From Acidobacteriota bacterium (GTDB lineage Bacteria; Acidobacteriota; Vicinamibacteria; Vicinamibacterales; UBA8438), in contig JADFPE010000006.1 of NCBI GenBank assembly GCA_022562495.1, forward strand, positions 1-48,230: 48,230 nt of DNA, read 5' to 3'. Numbering within the stretch: position 1 is the stretch's first letter; every line of letters begins with the position of its first letter. Below are positions 27,143 through 35,571 of the stretch, one piece after another. Below the pieces are notes generated by a model. It saw nothing but the letters and a program-made list of their open reading frames with translations, was not told where the DNA came from and searched no databases. A program made the translations under genes and the position numbers.

Positions 27143-28239
27143 GTGAGACGACACTGCTTGGCATCGAGACCTCCTGCGACGAGACCGCGGCGGCGGTGGC
27201 AGTCGAGACCGCGGCGGGGCCGGCATCGTGGGAGATCCGTTCCAGCGTCATCGCCTCCCAGGTGGAGATCCATCGCGAATGGGGCGGTGTGGTGCCGGAG
27301 CTCGCCTCACGTCAGCACCTGCGCGACATCTGCGGGGTCGTCGAGCGGGCCCTGTGTGATGGCCGGGTTGGCTGGGCGCAGCTCGACGCGATCGCCGTTA
27401 CCCAGGGGCCGGGTCTGGTGGGATCGCTACTCGTAGGGGTCGCCTTCGCCAAGGCGCTGGCGGTCGCGCTCGACCGGCCCCTGGTGCCGGTGCACCATCT
27501 GGCCGGCCATATCGAGTCGCTGTTTCTCTGCCATCCCCATCTGCCGTTGCCGGCGGTAGTCCTGGTCGTGTCCGGCGGCCACACGAGCCTGTATCACCTG
27601 CCGCAGGCTGGAACGTATCGGTTGGTCGGGCGGACACGGGACGACGCCGCCGGCGAAGCGTTCGACAAGGTCGCCAAGCTGCTCGGTCTGACCTATCCCG
27701 GTGGACCGGTCATCGACCGGCTGGCGCGGCGTGGAGACGAGCACGCGATCCGGTTTCCGGTAGCCCGGATGACCCACGCGGACCGTGTCGAGGAGCCGGC
27801 CACCGTGGTGCCCCCCGGGTCTCCGAAGATCGGGGAGGGCCGCATGGACTTCAGCTTCAGCGGTCTGAAGACCGCGGTCGCGCGGTACGTACGGCGTCGG
27901 CAGGCCACCGGTCCCGGTGCATTGTCGGAGACCGAGCTGGCGGACATCTGTGCCAGCTTTCAGCGGGCCGTCGTGGACGCGCTGCTCGACCGCGCGTTCG
28001 AGGCGGCACGCCGGTTCGGCGCCTGCAGTCTGGGCATCGCGGGCGGCGTGTCGGCGAACAGCCGGCTGCGGGAGGTCGCCACCGCGCGCGGGGTCGAGCG
28101 CGGCCTGCCCGTCATGTTGCCGACACTCCACCTGTCGACCGACAACGCCGCGATGATCGCCGCCGCCGGTCTGCGTCGGTTGCGTGCCGGCATGACGGCG
28201 TCGCTGGACCTGAATGCCGACGCCGCGCTTACGCTGTGA
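27139..28239 (+). CDS. tsaD: tRNA N6-threonylcarbamoyladenosine synthase subunit TsaD
   Basis: Transfers the threonylcarbamoyl group to A37 of ANN-decoding tRNAs, with TsaB and TsaE. The protein begins LLGIETSCDETA, the classic ASKHA phosphate motif of the family. Iron-ligand histidines are at His120 and His124 (PVHHLAGHIES), and VSGGHTSLY and GIAGGVSANSRLR follow. At 366 residues it is slightly longer than usual. The start is GTG 27139, overlapping the mtnA stop. The apparent ribosome binding site (GGCAGGAGAGG) lies in repeat-derived sequence. Confidence 0.96.
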   Translation: MSETTLLGIETSCDETAAAVAVETAAGPASWEIRSSVIASQVEIHREWGGVVPELASRQHLRDICGVVERALCDGRVGWAQLDAIAVTQGPGLVGSLLVGVAFAKALAVALDRPLVPVHHLAGHIESLFLCHPHLPLPAVVLVVSGGHTSLYHLPQAGTYRLVGRTRDDAAGEAFDKVAKLLGLTYPGGPVIDRLARRGDEHAIRFPVARMTHADRVEEPATVVPPGSPKIGEGRMDFSFSGLKTAVARYVRRRQATGPGALSETELADICASFQRAVVDALLDRAFEAARRFGACSLGIAGGVSANSRLREVATARGVERGLPVMLPTLHLSTDNAAMIAAAGLRRLRAGMTASLDLNADAALTL

Positions 28240-28242
28240 AGA

Positions 28243-28410
28243 GGAGACAGGAGACAGGAGGAAACCTGAGGGCTTCGCCAACATCTATCCGGTATCCGGT
28301 TCTGTCAGATTGCCCGGGCTCTACCGCGTGTGACCGGTGGACTCGATGATGGAGGTTCGGCGTTTCTAGATGACGGCGTCGCCCTCCGAATGCTGCTGCC
28401 TTCTGTCTCC
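28243..28410. repeat. Family A heptamer-armed inverted repeat, copy A5
   Basis: The left arm is GGAGACA-GGAGACA-GGAGGAA, followed by GAGGGCTTCGCC. The right end has GGCGTCGCCCTCC and then TGCCTTC-TGTCTCC. It lies between tsaD and the Nudix gene. Its right subterminal part (GGCGTTTCT...GGCGTCGCCC) closely resembles that of copy A8. Confidence 0.8.
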
Positions 28411-28426
28411 ACGGAGCCCACAGCGC

Positions 28427-28891
28427 ATGTCTACCCGGCAGTATCCCTCGCGTCCGTTCGTCGGGGTGGGCGGGATCGTGTTTATCGATGGGCGGGTCGT
28501 GCTGGTCAAGCGCCGGCACGAGCCGCTCGCGGGCCAGTGGAGCCTGCCTGGTGGTGCAATCGAGCTGGGCGAGACCTTGCACGAGGGGCTGCGACGCGAG
28601 CTACGCGAGGAGATCGGGATCGAGACGAGCGTCGGCCCGCTGGTCGAGTTGTTCGATCGCATCACTCATGACACAGAAGGCCGGGTGCGATACCACTACG
28701 TGCTCGCCGACTATCTCTGCCACCACCTGAGCGGCGAGCTACGACCCGGTTCCGATGCCGAAGCGGTGGCACTGGCCGACCCCGACGATCTGTCGTCGTA
28801 TGCGGTGACGGAGACGGCCACGGCGGTGATCAGGCGTGCCGTCGACCTCGCAGTCCAGGGTGAAAGTCCAGGGTCGCACCGAGACCGGTGA
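28427..28891 (+). CDS. Nudix hydrolase
   Basis: Hydrolyses a nucleoside diphosphate linked to another moiety. The Nudix box is complete (GGAIELGETLHEGLRRELRE followed by EIGI), giving the GX5EX7REUXEEXGU pattern. N-terminal FVGVGGIVFIDGRVVLVKRR and the 154-residue length resemble ADP-ribose pyrophosphatase/MutT-type proteins, but the substrate cannot be predicted. The start is ATG 28427 (MSTRQYPSRPF); the longer ORF-track start at 28370 is translated repeat sequence. The last residues (GESPGSHRDR) run into the beginning of a family C repeat, so the C-terminus may also be repeat-derived. Confidence 0.92.
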   Translation: MSTRQYPSRPFVGVGGIVFIDGRVVLVKRRHEPLAGQWSLPGGAIELGETLHEGLRRELREEIGIETSVGPLVELFDRITHDTEGRVRYHYVLADYLCHHLSGELRPGSDAEAVALADPDDLSSYAVTETATAVIRRAVDLAVQGESPGSHRDR

Positions 28892-29090
28892 GGTGCTCAT
28901 CTGGGAAGGCGCGACGAGGGCGAAGACCGGGAGTATTGAACCGAGGAGCACCGCCGCCAAGTGGGATGCAGCGCCCTTCGGCCCGTCGACATGGCTCAGG
29001 GTCGAGGGTGAGCGATGTCGAACCCTCGGCAGGCTCAGGGCGTCCCGTGTGCGTCGAGGGACGCCGGTCGAATGCGGGGGGATGTTCACC
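28866..29090 (+). repeat. Family C repeat, copy C2
   Basis: Begins with GTCCAGGGTCGCACCGAGAC, continues with GGGAGTATTGAACCGAGGAG, and then GGCTCAGGGCGTCCC...GGGACGCCGGTCGAA, ending near CACCACGGGC. The same order of motifs is seen in copy C3 at 39203-39430. It overlaps the last codons of the Nudix gene. Confidence 0.7.
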
Positions 29091-29193
29091 ACGGGCCGCT
29101 AGCCCGCACGTCGCTGGCCTGTGAGAACAGCACTTGGCGATGCTGTGCCGACGAACGTCCGGGCGGTGTGAGGTGCAGCGTCGCTAGAATTGA
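29083..29193 (+). repeat. Decayed family B copy
   Basis: Shows a degraded core (AGCCCGCACGTCGCTGGCCTG followed by GAGAACAGC) and the conserved 3' segment GGTGTGAGGTGCAGCGTCGC at about 29170-29190. It immediately precedes two intact tandem copies. Confidence 0.45.
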
Positions 29194-29269
29194 CAGTCGC
29201 GAAAGCCGAGTACTATATCCGGTGGCCAGCACGGGCCGCGGACGGTGCTGATTCACCCGACGCCGGCTG

Positions 29270-29530
29270 CTCGACAGCTCCGATGCGCGCCAGCGTGTCC
29301 GTCGGAGGTGTCGAGCCCCCGCGTAGCGGGGCTGTAAGAAAAGCCCATGTAGCGATGCGGAGCCGACGGGCGTCCAAGCGGTGTGAGGCGGCGCGTCGCT
29401 CGACAGCTCCGATGCGCGCCAGCGTATCCGTCGGAGGTGTCGAGCCCCCGCGTAGCGGGGCTGTAAGAACAGCCCATGTAGCGATGCGGAGCCGACGGGC
29501 GTCCAAGCGGTGTGAGGCGGAGCGTCGCTA
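29270..29530 (+). repeat. Family B repeat, tandem copies B2a and B2b (129-bp period)
   Basis: Two copies (29271-29399 and 29400-29528) differ at only about three positions. Each has stem I (CTCGACAGCTCCGA with TCGGAGGTGTCGAG, one mismatch), the core CCCCGCGTAGCGGGG plus CTGTAAGAA, and a 3' stem (TAGCGA with TCGCTA). The second copy ends one base before the transporter start codon. Small ORFs in this stretch (29190..29531 plus, 29213..29506 minus) are translations of the repeat, not genes. Confidence 0.85.
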
Positions 29531-29531
29531 G

Positions 29532-30869
29532 ATGCCCTGGTATCGACAACCCCACTGGCGCATCCTTCTTGCCCTGGCCCTCGGGTTGCTCTACGGTGTG
29601 GTCGCCGCCTATGCAGGGTGGGGAGCTTTCACGGCCGCCTGGATCGCGCCGTTTGGGACGATCTTCCTCAGGCTCCTGCTGTTGGTCGCGGTTCCGCTGG
29701 TGCTGGCGTCGCTGATCACCGGCATTGCTTCCCTGTCCGACCTTAACAAGCTGTCACGGATCGGCGGAAAGACAATCGCGATCTACCTCGGCACCACACT
29801 GGTCGCCCTGCTCATCGGGCTCGTGATCGTCAACCTGCTGAACCCGGGTGCCATGGTGCCCGACAATCTGCGGCAGGAGACTCTTCAGGGCGACGTCGCG
29901 GAACGGGAGGAGATGGCGGCGGAGGCCAGGGAGCGAGGGCCGCTGCAGCCGCTGGTCGACATGGTGCCGGACAACATCGTCGGCGCCGCGTCCGACAACC
30001 GGCGCATGCTGAACATCGTGTTCCTCGCGTTCCTGTTCGGCGTCGCGCTGATGCTGATCCCGAAGGAGCAGTCCGCGCCGATGCTGGGGCTGTTCGAGAG
30101 TCTGAACGCCGTCATCATCAAGATCGTCGAGCTCGTCCTCCTGTTTGCGCCGATCGGGGTGTTCGGGCTGATTGCCGACACGGTCACCGGGGTCGCCGGC
30201 GACAGCCCGGAGGACGTCCTCCAGTTGCTGGGGGCGCTCGGGTTCTACTGTCTGGTGGTCCTGATCGGGCTGGCGATACAGATGTTCGTCACCTACTCGC
30301 TGCTGCTGCGGCTCTTCACCCCGCTGGGGTTGCGGCAGTTCTTCCGGGGCATCGTGCAGGCCCAGCTCGTCGCGTTCTCGACCTCGTCGAGCGCCGCCAC
30401 GCTGCCGGTGACGATGAAGAGCGCGCAGAAGAACCTCGGTATCTCCGAAGAGGTGGCGTCGTTCGTGTTGCCGCTCGGCGCCACGATCAATATGGACGGT
30501 ACTGCGCTCTACCAGGCGGTGGCGGCGGTGTTCATCGCTCAGGCCCTCGGCATTCCACTCGACCTGACGGCGCAGCTGAGCATCGTGTTCTTGGCGTTGC
30601 TCGCCTCGATCGGGACCGCCGCCGTGCCGAGCGCCGGCCTCGTCATGTTGATCGTCATCCTCGAGTCGATCGGTGTGCCGGCCGCCGGCATCGCGCTGAT
30701 CCTGGGTGTGGACCGGCCGCTCGACATGGCGCGCACGGCGACCAACATCACGGGCGATGTCACGGTGGCCGCGATTGTCGCGGCCAGCGAGGGATCGCTC
30801 GCGTGCGTCGGAGCGGCGACCGACCGTGGCAGGGCCGCTGAGGCCCCATCGGTCACCCTGGACTCATGA
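29532..30869 (+). CDS. Dicarboxylate/amino acid:cation symporter (DAACS family, GltP/DctA-like)
   Basis: Secondary transporter of glutamate, aspartate or C4-dicarboxylates. Visible family signatures are the serine-rich hairpin STSSSAATLPVTM, the metal/substrate motif ATINMDGTALYQAV, and in the last helix DRPLDMARTATNITGD. About eight membrane segments and two re-entrant loops fit the 445-residue length. The loop around residues 110-155 is longer and more charged than in E. coli GltP. ATG 29532 directly follows the tandem family B repeat, and GGAG inside that repeat (about 9 bases upstream) is the only ribosome binding site candidate. The stop overlaps the next gene as ATGA. Confidence 0.94.
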   Translation: MPWYRQPHWRILLALALGLLYGVVAAYAGWGAFTAAWIAPFGTIFLRLLLLVAVPLVLASLITGIASLSDLNKLSRIGGKTIAIYLGTTLVALLIGLVIVNLLNPGAMVPDNLRQETLQGDVAEREEMAAEARERGPLQPLVDMVPDNIVGAASDNRRMLNIVFLAFLFGVALMLIPKEQSAPMLGLFESLNAVIIKIVELVLLFAPIGVFGLIADTVTGVAGDSPEDVLQLLGALGFYCLVVLIGLAIQMFVTYSLLLRLFTPLGLRQFFRGIVQAQLVAFSTSSSAATLPVTMKSAQKNLGISEEVASFVLPLGATINMDGTALYQAVAAVFIAQALGIPLDLTAQLSIVFLALLASIGTAAVPSAGLVMLIVILESIGVPAAGIALILGVDRPLDMARTATNITGDVTVAAIVAASEGSLACVGAATDRGRAAEAPSVTLDS

Positions 30870-31435
30870 CCCCGACACGCGCCCAGGCCTGGAGCCTGCT
30901 CACCGAGTACACGCAGAACGACCGCTTGCTGAAGCATGGGCTGGGGGTCGAGGCAGCCGTGCGCGGGTACGCGCGCCTGTTCGGCGAGGATGAAGAGGCG
31001 TGGGGCGGCGTGGCGCTGCTACACGACTTCGACTACGAGCGCTGGCCGAGCGCCGAGGACCATCCCTATCGCGGGTGTGAGATCCTGCGGGCGCAGGGCT
31101 ATCCCGAGTATGTGATGCGCGCGATCCTTTCGCACGCCGACTACACCGGCGTGACGCGGGAGTCGACACTGGAGCACACCCTGTTCGCGTGTGACGAGAT
31201 GGTCGGGTTCGTGACCGCGGCAGCGCTCGTTCGTCCGTCGCGCAGCGTGCTCGATCTCGAGGCGACGTCGGTCAAGAAGCGGATGAAGGACAAGGCGTTC
31301 GCCCGTGCGGTGTCGCGCGACGACCTGCGCCAGGGCGCCGAGGAGCTGGGTGTGCCGCTCGACGAGCACATCACCAACGTCATCTCGTTCATGCGCGAGC
31401 GCGCCGAGGACCTCGGGCTCAAGGGGAGTCTGTAG
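30866..31435 (+). CDS. HD-domain hydrolase
   Basis: Predicted metal-dependent phosphohydrolase of the HDIG type, 189 residues. Possible metal ligands are His24 (LLKHGLGVE), His53-Asp54 (LLHDFDYE), His in DHPYRG, and ILSHADYTG. The sequence ASHILSH-type pattern and length agree with small stand-alone HD proteins of unknown substrate found in many bacteria. The ATG overlaps the symporter stop (ATGA), so the two genes are coupled, although no functional link is obvious. Confidence 0.88.
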   Translation: MTPTRAQAWSLLTEYTQNDRLLKHGLGVEAAVRGYARLFGEDEEAWGGVALLHDFDYERWPSAEDHPYRGCEILRAQGYPEYVMRAILSHADYTGVTRESTLEHTLFACDEMVGFVTAAALVRPSRSVLDLEATSVKKRMKDKAFARAVSRDDLRQGAEELGVPLDEHITNVISFMRERAEDLGLKGSL

Positions 31436-31449
31436 ATGAACGCTCTCGA

Positions 31450-31745
31450 GGAGGCAGGAGGCGGGTGGGAGACAGGAGAGGCTGGAGGGGCTTCGCCCTG
31501 TCAGGTCAATTGGGCCTGCCCTGCCGTGCTCGCGTGTGTGTCCAAGAACCTGCGACCGCCGGTCTTCGTATAACGCTTGTAGTTCACCGTCGGACGGCCG
31601 TGTGGCCCGTGATCCGCGAAGGCTGACGGCCTCGGATAGGAACCACGTCGCGACCCGATGGCCGGGTGTGGACACTGGTAGTTGATGCATCAGACGGCGC
31701 AGCCCTTCGTTTCCTCCGGTCTCCTGCCGGCCTCCTGTCTCCTGC
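31450..31745. repeat. Family A heptamer-armed inverted repeat, copy A6
   Basis: The left arm is GGAGGCA-GGAGGCG-GGTGGGAGACAGGAG, then GGAGGGGCTTCGCCC. The right arm is GGTCTCCTGCCGGCCTCC then TGTCTCC, ending 14 bp before the ABC transporter start. It occupies nearly the whole 323-bp gap, and I see no gene in it. Confidence 0.75.
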
Positions 31746-31758
31746 GGGGGGCGAGCGC

Positions 31759-32700
31759 ATGACGGCGCCCCTCGTCGTTGACCCCGAGCCCGTCGTGCAT
31801 CTCGAGCAGGTGACCGTGCGCTATGGCACGCAGGACGCGCTGCGTGATGTTTCCGTGGCGTTCCCGCCGGGGGCGGTCGGGTTGTTGGGGCCGAACGGTG
31901 CCGGCAAGAGCACCATGCTGAAGGCGTTGCTGGGTTTCGTGAAGCCGACCACCGGCCGGATGCACGTGCTCGGTCTCGACGTCGCGTCGAGCCCGTTGAC
32001 CATCCGTGCGCGTCTCGGTTACATGCCCGAATCTGACGGCCACATCCCGGACATGAACGCCGTGTCATTCGTGACCTACTGCGGGCAGCTTGCCGGTCTG
32101 CCCCGGAGCGACGCGATGCAACGCGCCCACGAGGTGCTCTACTACGTCGGGCTCGGCGAGGCGAGGTATCGAAAGATCGAAACCTACTCGACCGGGATGA
32201 AGCAGCGAATCAAGCTCGCCCAGGCGCTGGTGCACGATCCGGATCTGCTGTTTCTCGACGAGCCGACCAACGGCATGGACCCCAAGGGCCGCGCGGAGAT
32301 GCTGGACCTCGTGACCGACCTGGCGACGCGCAAGGGAGTGAATCTGATTGTGTCTTCGCACCTGCTGCCGGACGTCGAGGCCACCTGCGACCGCGTCGTC
32401 GTGATGCACCAGGGTGCCATCGCGACCCAGGGGTCGATCGCCGAGCTGAAGGAGCGGCGCCGACAGGTCTACGAGGTGCGGATCAAGGGTGACGTCGAGA
32501 CGTTCACCCAGGCGCTGGAGGCCGAGGGGATCGAGTGCCGCAGCACCGACGAGGACGTGATGCGCCTGTATCTCACCGCCGACCAGGGCCCGCGCGATCT
32601 GTTCGGTGTGGCCGCCCGGCATCAGATCCAGGTGCGGCATTTGCGGCCCAGCGTGCCGACGCTCGAGGACGTGTTCGCGGAGGCCATCGGAGAGGAGTGA
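31759..32700 (+). CDS. ABC transporter ATP-binding protein (first of pair)
   Basis: ATPase subunit of an ABC-2 type exporter, 313 residues. Walker A is GPNGAGKST, the signature is STGMKQRIKLAQAL, Walker B is LLFLDEPTNGMDP and the switch His is in SSHLLPD. The C-terminal domain after about residue 230 (GDVETFTQALEAEGIECRS) is the extra domain common in drug- or gliding-type ATPases. The start is ATG 31759; the ORF-track start at 31666 is translated repeat. Its partner permease begins 217 bp downstream, with a family A repeat in between. Confidence 0.92.
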   Translation: MTAPLVVDPEPVVHLEQVTVRYGTQDALRDVSVAFPPGAVGLLGPNGAGKSTMLKALLGFVKPTTGRMHVLGLDVASSPLTIRARLGYMPESDGHIPDMNAVSFVTYCGQLAGLPRSDAMQRAHEVLYYVGLGEARYRKIETYSTGMKQRIKLAQALVHDPDLLFLDEPTNGMDPKGRAEMLDLVTDLATRKGVNLIVSSHLLPDVEATCDRVVVMHQGAIATQGSIAELKERRRQVYEVRIKGDVETFTQALEAEGIECRSTDEDVMRLYLTADQGPRDLFGVAARHQIQVRHLRPSVPTLEDVFAEAIGEE

Positions 32701-32716
32701 CGTGACGGACACCGTA

Positions 32717-32905
32717 GAAGTCAGAAGGCAGAAGGCAGAAGGCAGCAGCCAGGTGGATGGCTTCGCCGGCTTCATGCAGGGTTCCCCTGTTTGCCTGCTT
32801 GGTACCGGGTCTGACCAGGGACACGACGATCGAGGACGAACAGTCCTGGATGTCGGCGTCAGCCCACCTGTTTTCTTCTGCTGCCTGCCTCCTGCCTTCT
32901 GACTG
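32717..32905. repeat. Family A heptamer-armed inverted repeat, copy A7
   Basis: The left arm GAAGTCA-GAAGGCA-GAAGGCA-GAAGGCA-GCAG is nearly the exact reverse complement of the right arm CTGCTGCCTGCC...TGCCTTCTGACT. The inner motifs are GGTGGATGGCTTCGCC and GGCGTCAGCCCACC. It separates an ABC ATPase gene from its permease gene. Confidence 0.88.
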
Positions 32906-32917
32906 CTATCTTTCCTC

Positions 32918-33757
32918 ATGCCCATCCACGACCAGAGCTATCGCCGCTATACCGGGGTTCGGGAAGCGCCGGGGACCGCGTGGCTGGTGATCACCGTGAC
33001 CGGTATCCGGACGGCATTGAGCAAGAAGCTGTTTCTCGGGGTCATGCTGTTCGCGTGGGCACAATTCTTGGTGCGCGCGGTTATCTTCTATCTGTCCGCC
33101 AACTTTCCCAACCTGGACATCCTGGCGCCCTCGGTCGAGACGTTCCGGCAGTTCCTCGAGATGCAAGAGCTCTTCGTGCTGATCGTGACGGTCTATGTCG
33201 GGTCTGGGCTGATCGCCAACGACCGCCGGTCGAACGCGTTACAGATCTATCTGTCGAAGCCGCTCAGCCGCGCCGAGTATGTCGCCGGTAAGCTCGGCAT
33301 CCTGCTGTTCTTCCTGTTAATGGTGACGCTGCTGCCGGCGATGGCACTGCTGTTCGTACAGATGATGTTCTCGGGCAGTCTCACGTTCGTGCGCGAGAAC
33401 CTGTTCCTGATACCGGCCATCACGCTCTACGCGCTGGTGGAGGTGCTGCTGGCGTCGTTCACGATGCTGGCGTTGTCGTCGCTGTCGACCAGTGCGCGAT
33501 TTACCGCGATCCTGTATTTCGGTGCCATCGTGTTCACCGGGGCGCTGTTCACCATCCTGCGCGGGATCACCAGCAGCACGGCACTCGCGTGGCTCTCGTT
33601 CCGGGCGAATCTCGAGCAGATCGGCGATGTGATCTTCCGGCTCCAGCCCCGGTTCGACTCGTCGTGGTTGCTGTCGGTGCTCGTGGTCGCGGCGCTGATC
33701 GGACTGTCAATCGTCGTGCTGGAGCGGCGGGTGCGCGGGGTGGAGGTCGTGACGTGA
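32918..33757 (+). CDS. ABC-2 type transporter permease (first of pair)
   Basis: 279 residues with about six membrane helices in the ABC-2 exporter arrangement. The segment between helices 2 and 3 carries the common GSGLIANDRRSNALQIYLSKPLSR-type motif, with an acidic/Arg pair and SKPLSR, seen in these permeases. The N-terminus (DQSYRRYTGVREA) is typical for a group of ABC permeases in Acidobacteria and relatives. It works with the preceding ATPase. The stop overlaps the start of the second ATPase (GTGA). Confidence 0.88.
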   Translation: MPIHDQSYRRYTGVREAPGTAWLVITVTGIRTALSKKLFLGVMLFAWAQFLVRAVIFYLSANFPNLDILAPSVETFRQFLEMQELFVLIVTVYVGSGLIANDRRSNALQIYLSKPLSRAEYVAGKLGILLFFLLMVTLLPAMALLFVQMMFSGSLTFVRENLFLIPAITLYALVEVLLASFTMLALSSLSTSARFTAILYFGAIVFTGALFTILRGITSSTALAWLSFRANLEQIGDVIFRLQPRFDSSWLLSVLVVAALIGLSIVVLERRVRGVEVVT

Positions 33758-34677
33758 GCGTGCCGGTAGTGGCCACCGACCGGGTGTCGAAGTGGTATGG
33801 CCAGGTGATCGGGCTCAACGACGTATCGGTCGAGGTCGGGCCAGGGGTCACCGGGATGCTGGGGCCGAACGGCGCCGGCAAGTCGACCTTTCTGAAGCTG
33901 ATCACGGGTCAGCTGAAGCCGAGCAAGGGGACGGTGCGGGTGCTCGGCGAGCCGATCTGGGGCAACCCGGGTCTGTTCTTCAGGCTCGGGTTCTGTCCCG
34001 AACAGGACGCGTTCTACGAGCGGATGACCGGTCTGGAATGGGTGACGGCGTTGACCCGGCTGAACGGCCTGTCGGACACCGACGCCACCGCCGCGGCCCG
34101 GCGGGCGCTGGGTACGGTCGACCTGCTCGATGCGGCCGACAAGAAGATCGGCGCCTACAGCAAGGGGATGCGCCAGCGGGTGAAGCTCGCGCAGGCGGTG
34201 GTGCACGACCCGGAACTGCTGGTGCTCGATGAGCCGCTGGCCGGGATGGACCCGATCGCCCGGCGGAAGATGGTCAGGCTCATCAAGGACTGGGGGCGGG
34301 CCGGGAAGAGCGTGCTGGTATCGAGCCACATCCTGCACGAGATCGAGGCGATGACCTCGACCATCTTGCTGATCAACAACGGCCGGATCCTGGCCGAGGG
34401 GAATATCCACACCATTCGCGACCTGATCGACGAGCACCCCCACAAGGTGAAGATTCGGGCCAGCGACCCGCGCCGCATGGCGCGCGCGTTCCTGCGCCAC
34501 GACGACGTGCTCAGTCTGCAGTTCGAGGATGGGGCGGTCGTCGTGGAGACCGGGAAGCCGGACGCGTTCTATGGCCGGTTGACGGAGCTGGCCGCGACTG
34601 GCGCGTTGGGTGAGGTGTACGAGGTCAGTTCGCCGGACGACAACCTGCAGGCCGTGTTCGACTACCTCGTGAAGTAG
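33754..34677 (+). CDS. ABC transporter ATP-binding protein (second of pair)
   Basis: 307-residue ATPase with Walker A GPNGAGKST, signature SKGMRQRVKLAQAVV, Walker B LLVLDEPLAGMDP and switch His in SSHILHE. The start GTG 33754 overlaps the permease stop and gives the normal N-terminus; the ORF-track start at 33589 lies inside the permease. It resembles the first ATPase in length and layout, consistent with an old duplication of an ATPase-permease cassette. Confidence 0.93.
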   Translation: MSVPVVATDRVSKWYGQVIGLNDVSVEVGPGVTGMLGPNGAGKSTFLKLITGQLKPSKGTVRVLGEPIWGNPGLFFRLGFCPEQDAFYERMTGLEWVTALTRLNGLSDTDATAAARRALGTVDLLDAADKKIGAYSKGMRQRVKLAQAVVHDPELLVLDEPLAGMDPIARRKMVRLIKDWGRAGKSVLVSSHILHEIEAMTSTILLINNGRILAEGNIHTIRDLIDEHPHKVKIRASDPRRMARAFLRHDDVLSLQFEDGAVVVETGKPDAFYGRLTELAATGALGEVYEVSSPDDNLQAVFDYLVK

Positions 34678-34679
34678 TT

Positions 34680-35552
34680 ATGCCCACGCTACCCACCGGC
34701 TCCATCGCCGCCTCGCCGTCGTTCTTCCGCTCCGCGCTACGGATCTACGACCTGTCGCTGGGGCAGATGCTCTGGTCGCGTCGCACGGTGTTCATGGCGC
34801 TCATCGTCGGCGGGCCGGTGGCGGTAGCCGTGTTGCTCCGGGCGCTCGTGGCGATGGATCTCTTTATGGCGCAAGGGGTCATCAACGGCCGGCCGGTCAC
34901 GGTGGACGGTCCGGTCATCTTTGGCCTGATGATCTGGGGCTTTTATCTGCAGTTCTCCGTGCCGCTGCTCGGCATGTTCTACGGGACCGCGCTGATCGCC
35001 GACGAGGTCGAGGACAAGACGATCACCTATCTGTTTACTCGCCCGGTGTCGCGCGGCGCCGTGCTGGTTGGCAAGTACCTGGCCTATCTTGGGTGCACCG
35101 GGCTGGTGGTGCTGCCGTCGGTCATGCTGGTCTTCTTCCTCGTGGTGCCGCTGGAGGGTGGCAGCATCGGGACCAGTTTTCCGGACCTGGTGAAGGACCT
35201 GGCGCTGCTGGCCGTGGGGCTGGCGGTCTATGGTGCGCTGTTCGCCCTGGTCGGTGCCTGGTTCAAGCGACCGCTGCTGACCGGGTTGGTCTTCATCTTC
35301 CTGTGGGAGCCGATTATCGTGTTCGTGCCCGGCTACATGAAGCGGTTCACCGTGTCCTACTACATACAGGGGTTGGTGCCACACGCGATGCCGCAGGACG
35401 GGGTCGTCACCTCGATCCTCACCATCCTGCAGGCCAACGAGGTGGTGCCCTCGGCGGCCGCCAGTCTCATCGGGTTGGGCGTCATTCTGGCGGGCGGGTT
35501 GTCGCTGGCGATCTGGTTGGTCGAGCGCCGCGAGTACGTGCTGGAGCAATGA
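34680..35552 (+). CDS. ABC-2 type transporter permease (second of pair)
   Basis: 290 residues with about six membrane helices. The segment TALIADEVEDKTITYLFTRP corresponds to the GSGLIANDRRSNALQIYLSKP stretch of the first permease and identifies it as the same exporter type. It starts 2 bp after the second ATPase stop, so the pair is tightly coupled, unlike the first pair that is split by a repeat. The transported substrate is unknown. Confidence 0.88.
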   Translation: MPTLPTGSIAASPSFFRSALRIYDLSLGQMLWSRRTVFMALIVGGPVAVAVLLRALVAMDLFMAQGVINGRPVTVDGPVIFGLMIWGFYLQFSVPLLGMFYGTALIADEVEDKTITYLFTRPVSRGAVLVGKYLAYLGCTGLVVLPSVMLVFFLVVPLEGGSIGTSFPDLVKDLALLAVGLAVYGALFALVGAWFKRPLLTGLVFIFLWEPIIVFVPGYMKRFTVSYYIQGLVPHAMPQDGVVTSILTILQANEVVPSAAASLIGLGVILAGGLSLAIWLVERREYVLEQ

Positions 35553-35571
35553 TCCGCCGTCCAGCGTGAAC

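Noticed and set aside
28370-28426. Extra 19 residues at the start of the Nudix protein
   Set aside because: They are translated from the right arm of family A copy A5 (CCCLLSPRSP); the Met at 28427 gives the normal family start.
29270-29530. Possible CRISPR array
   Set aside because: Only two units of 129 bp that are nearly identical throughout, with no alternating repeats and unique spacers and no cas genes.
29190-29531. ORFs with a repeated peptide (SVSVGGVEPPRSGAV)
   Set aside because: The repeated peptide arises from the tandem family B DNA repeat, which has hairpins on both strands; there is no ribosome binding site or domain.
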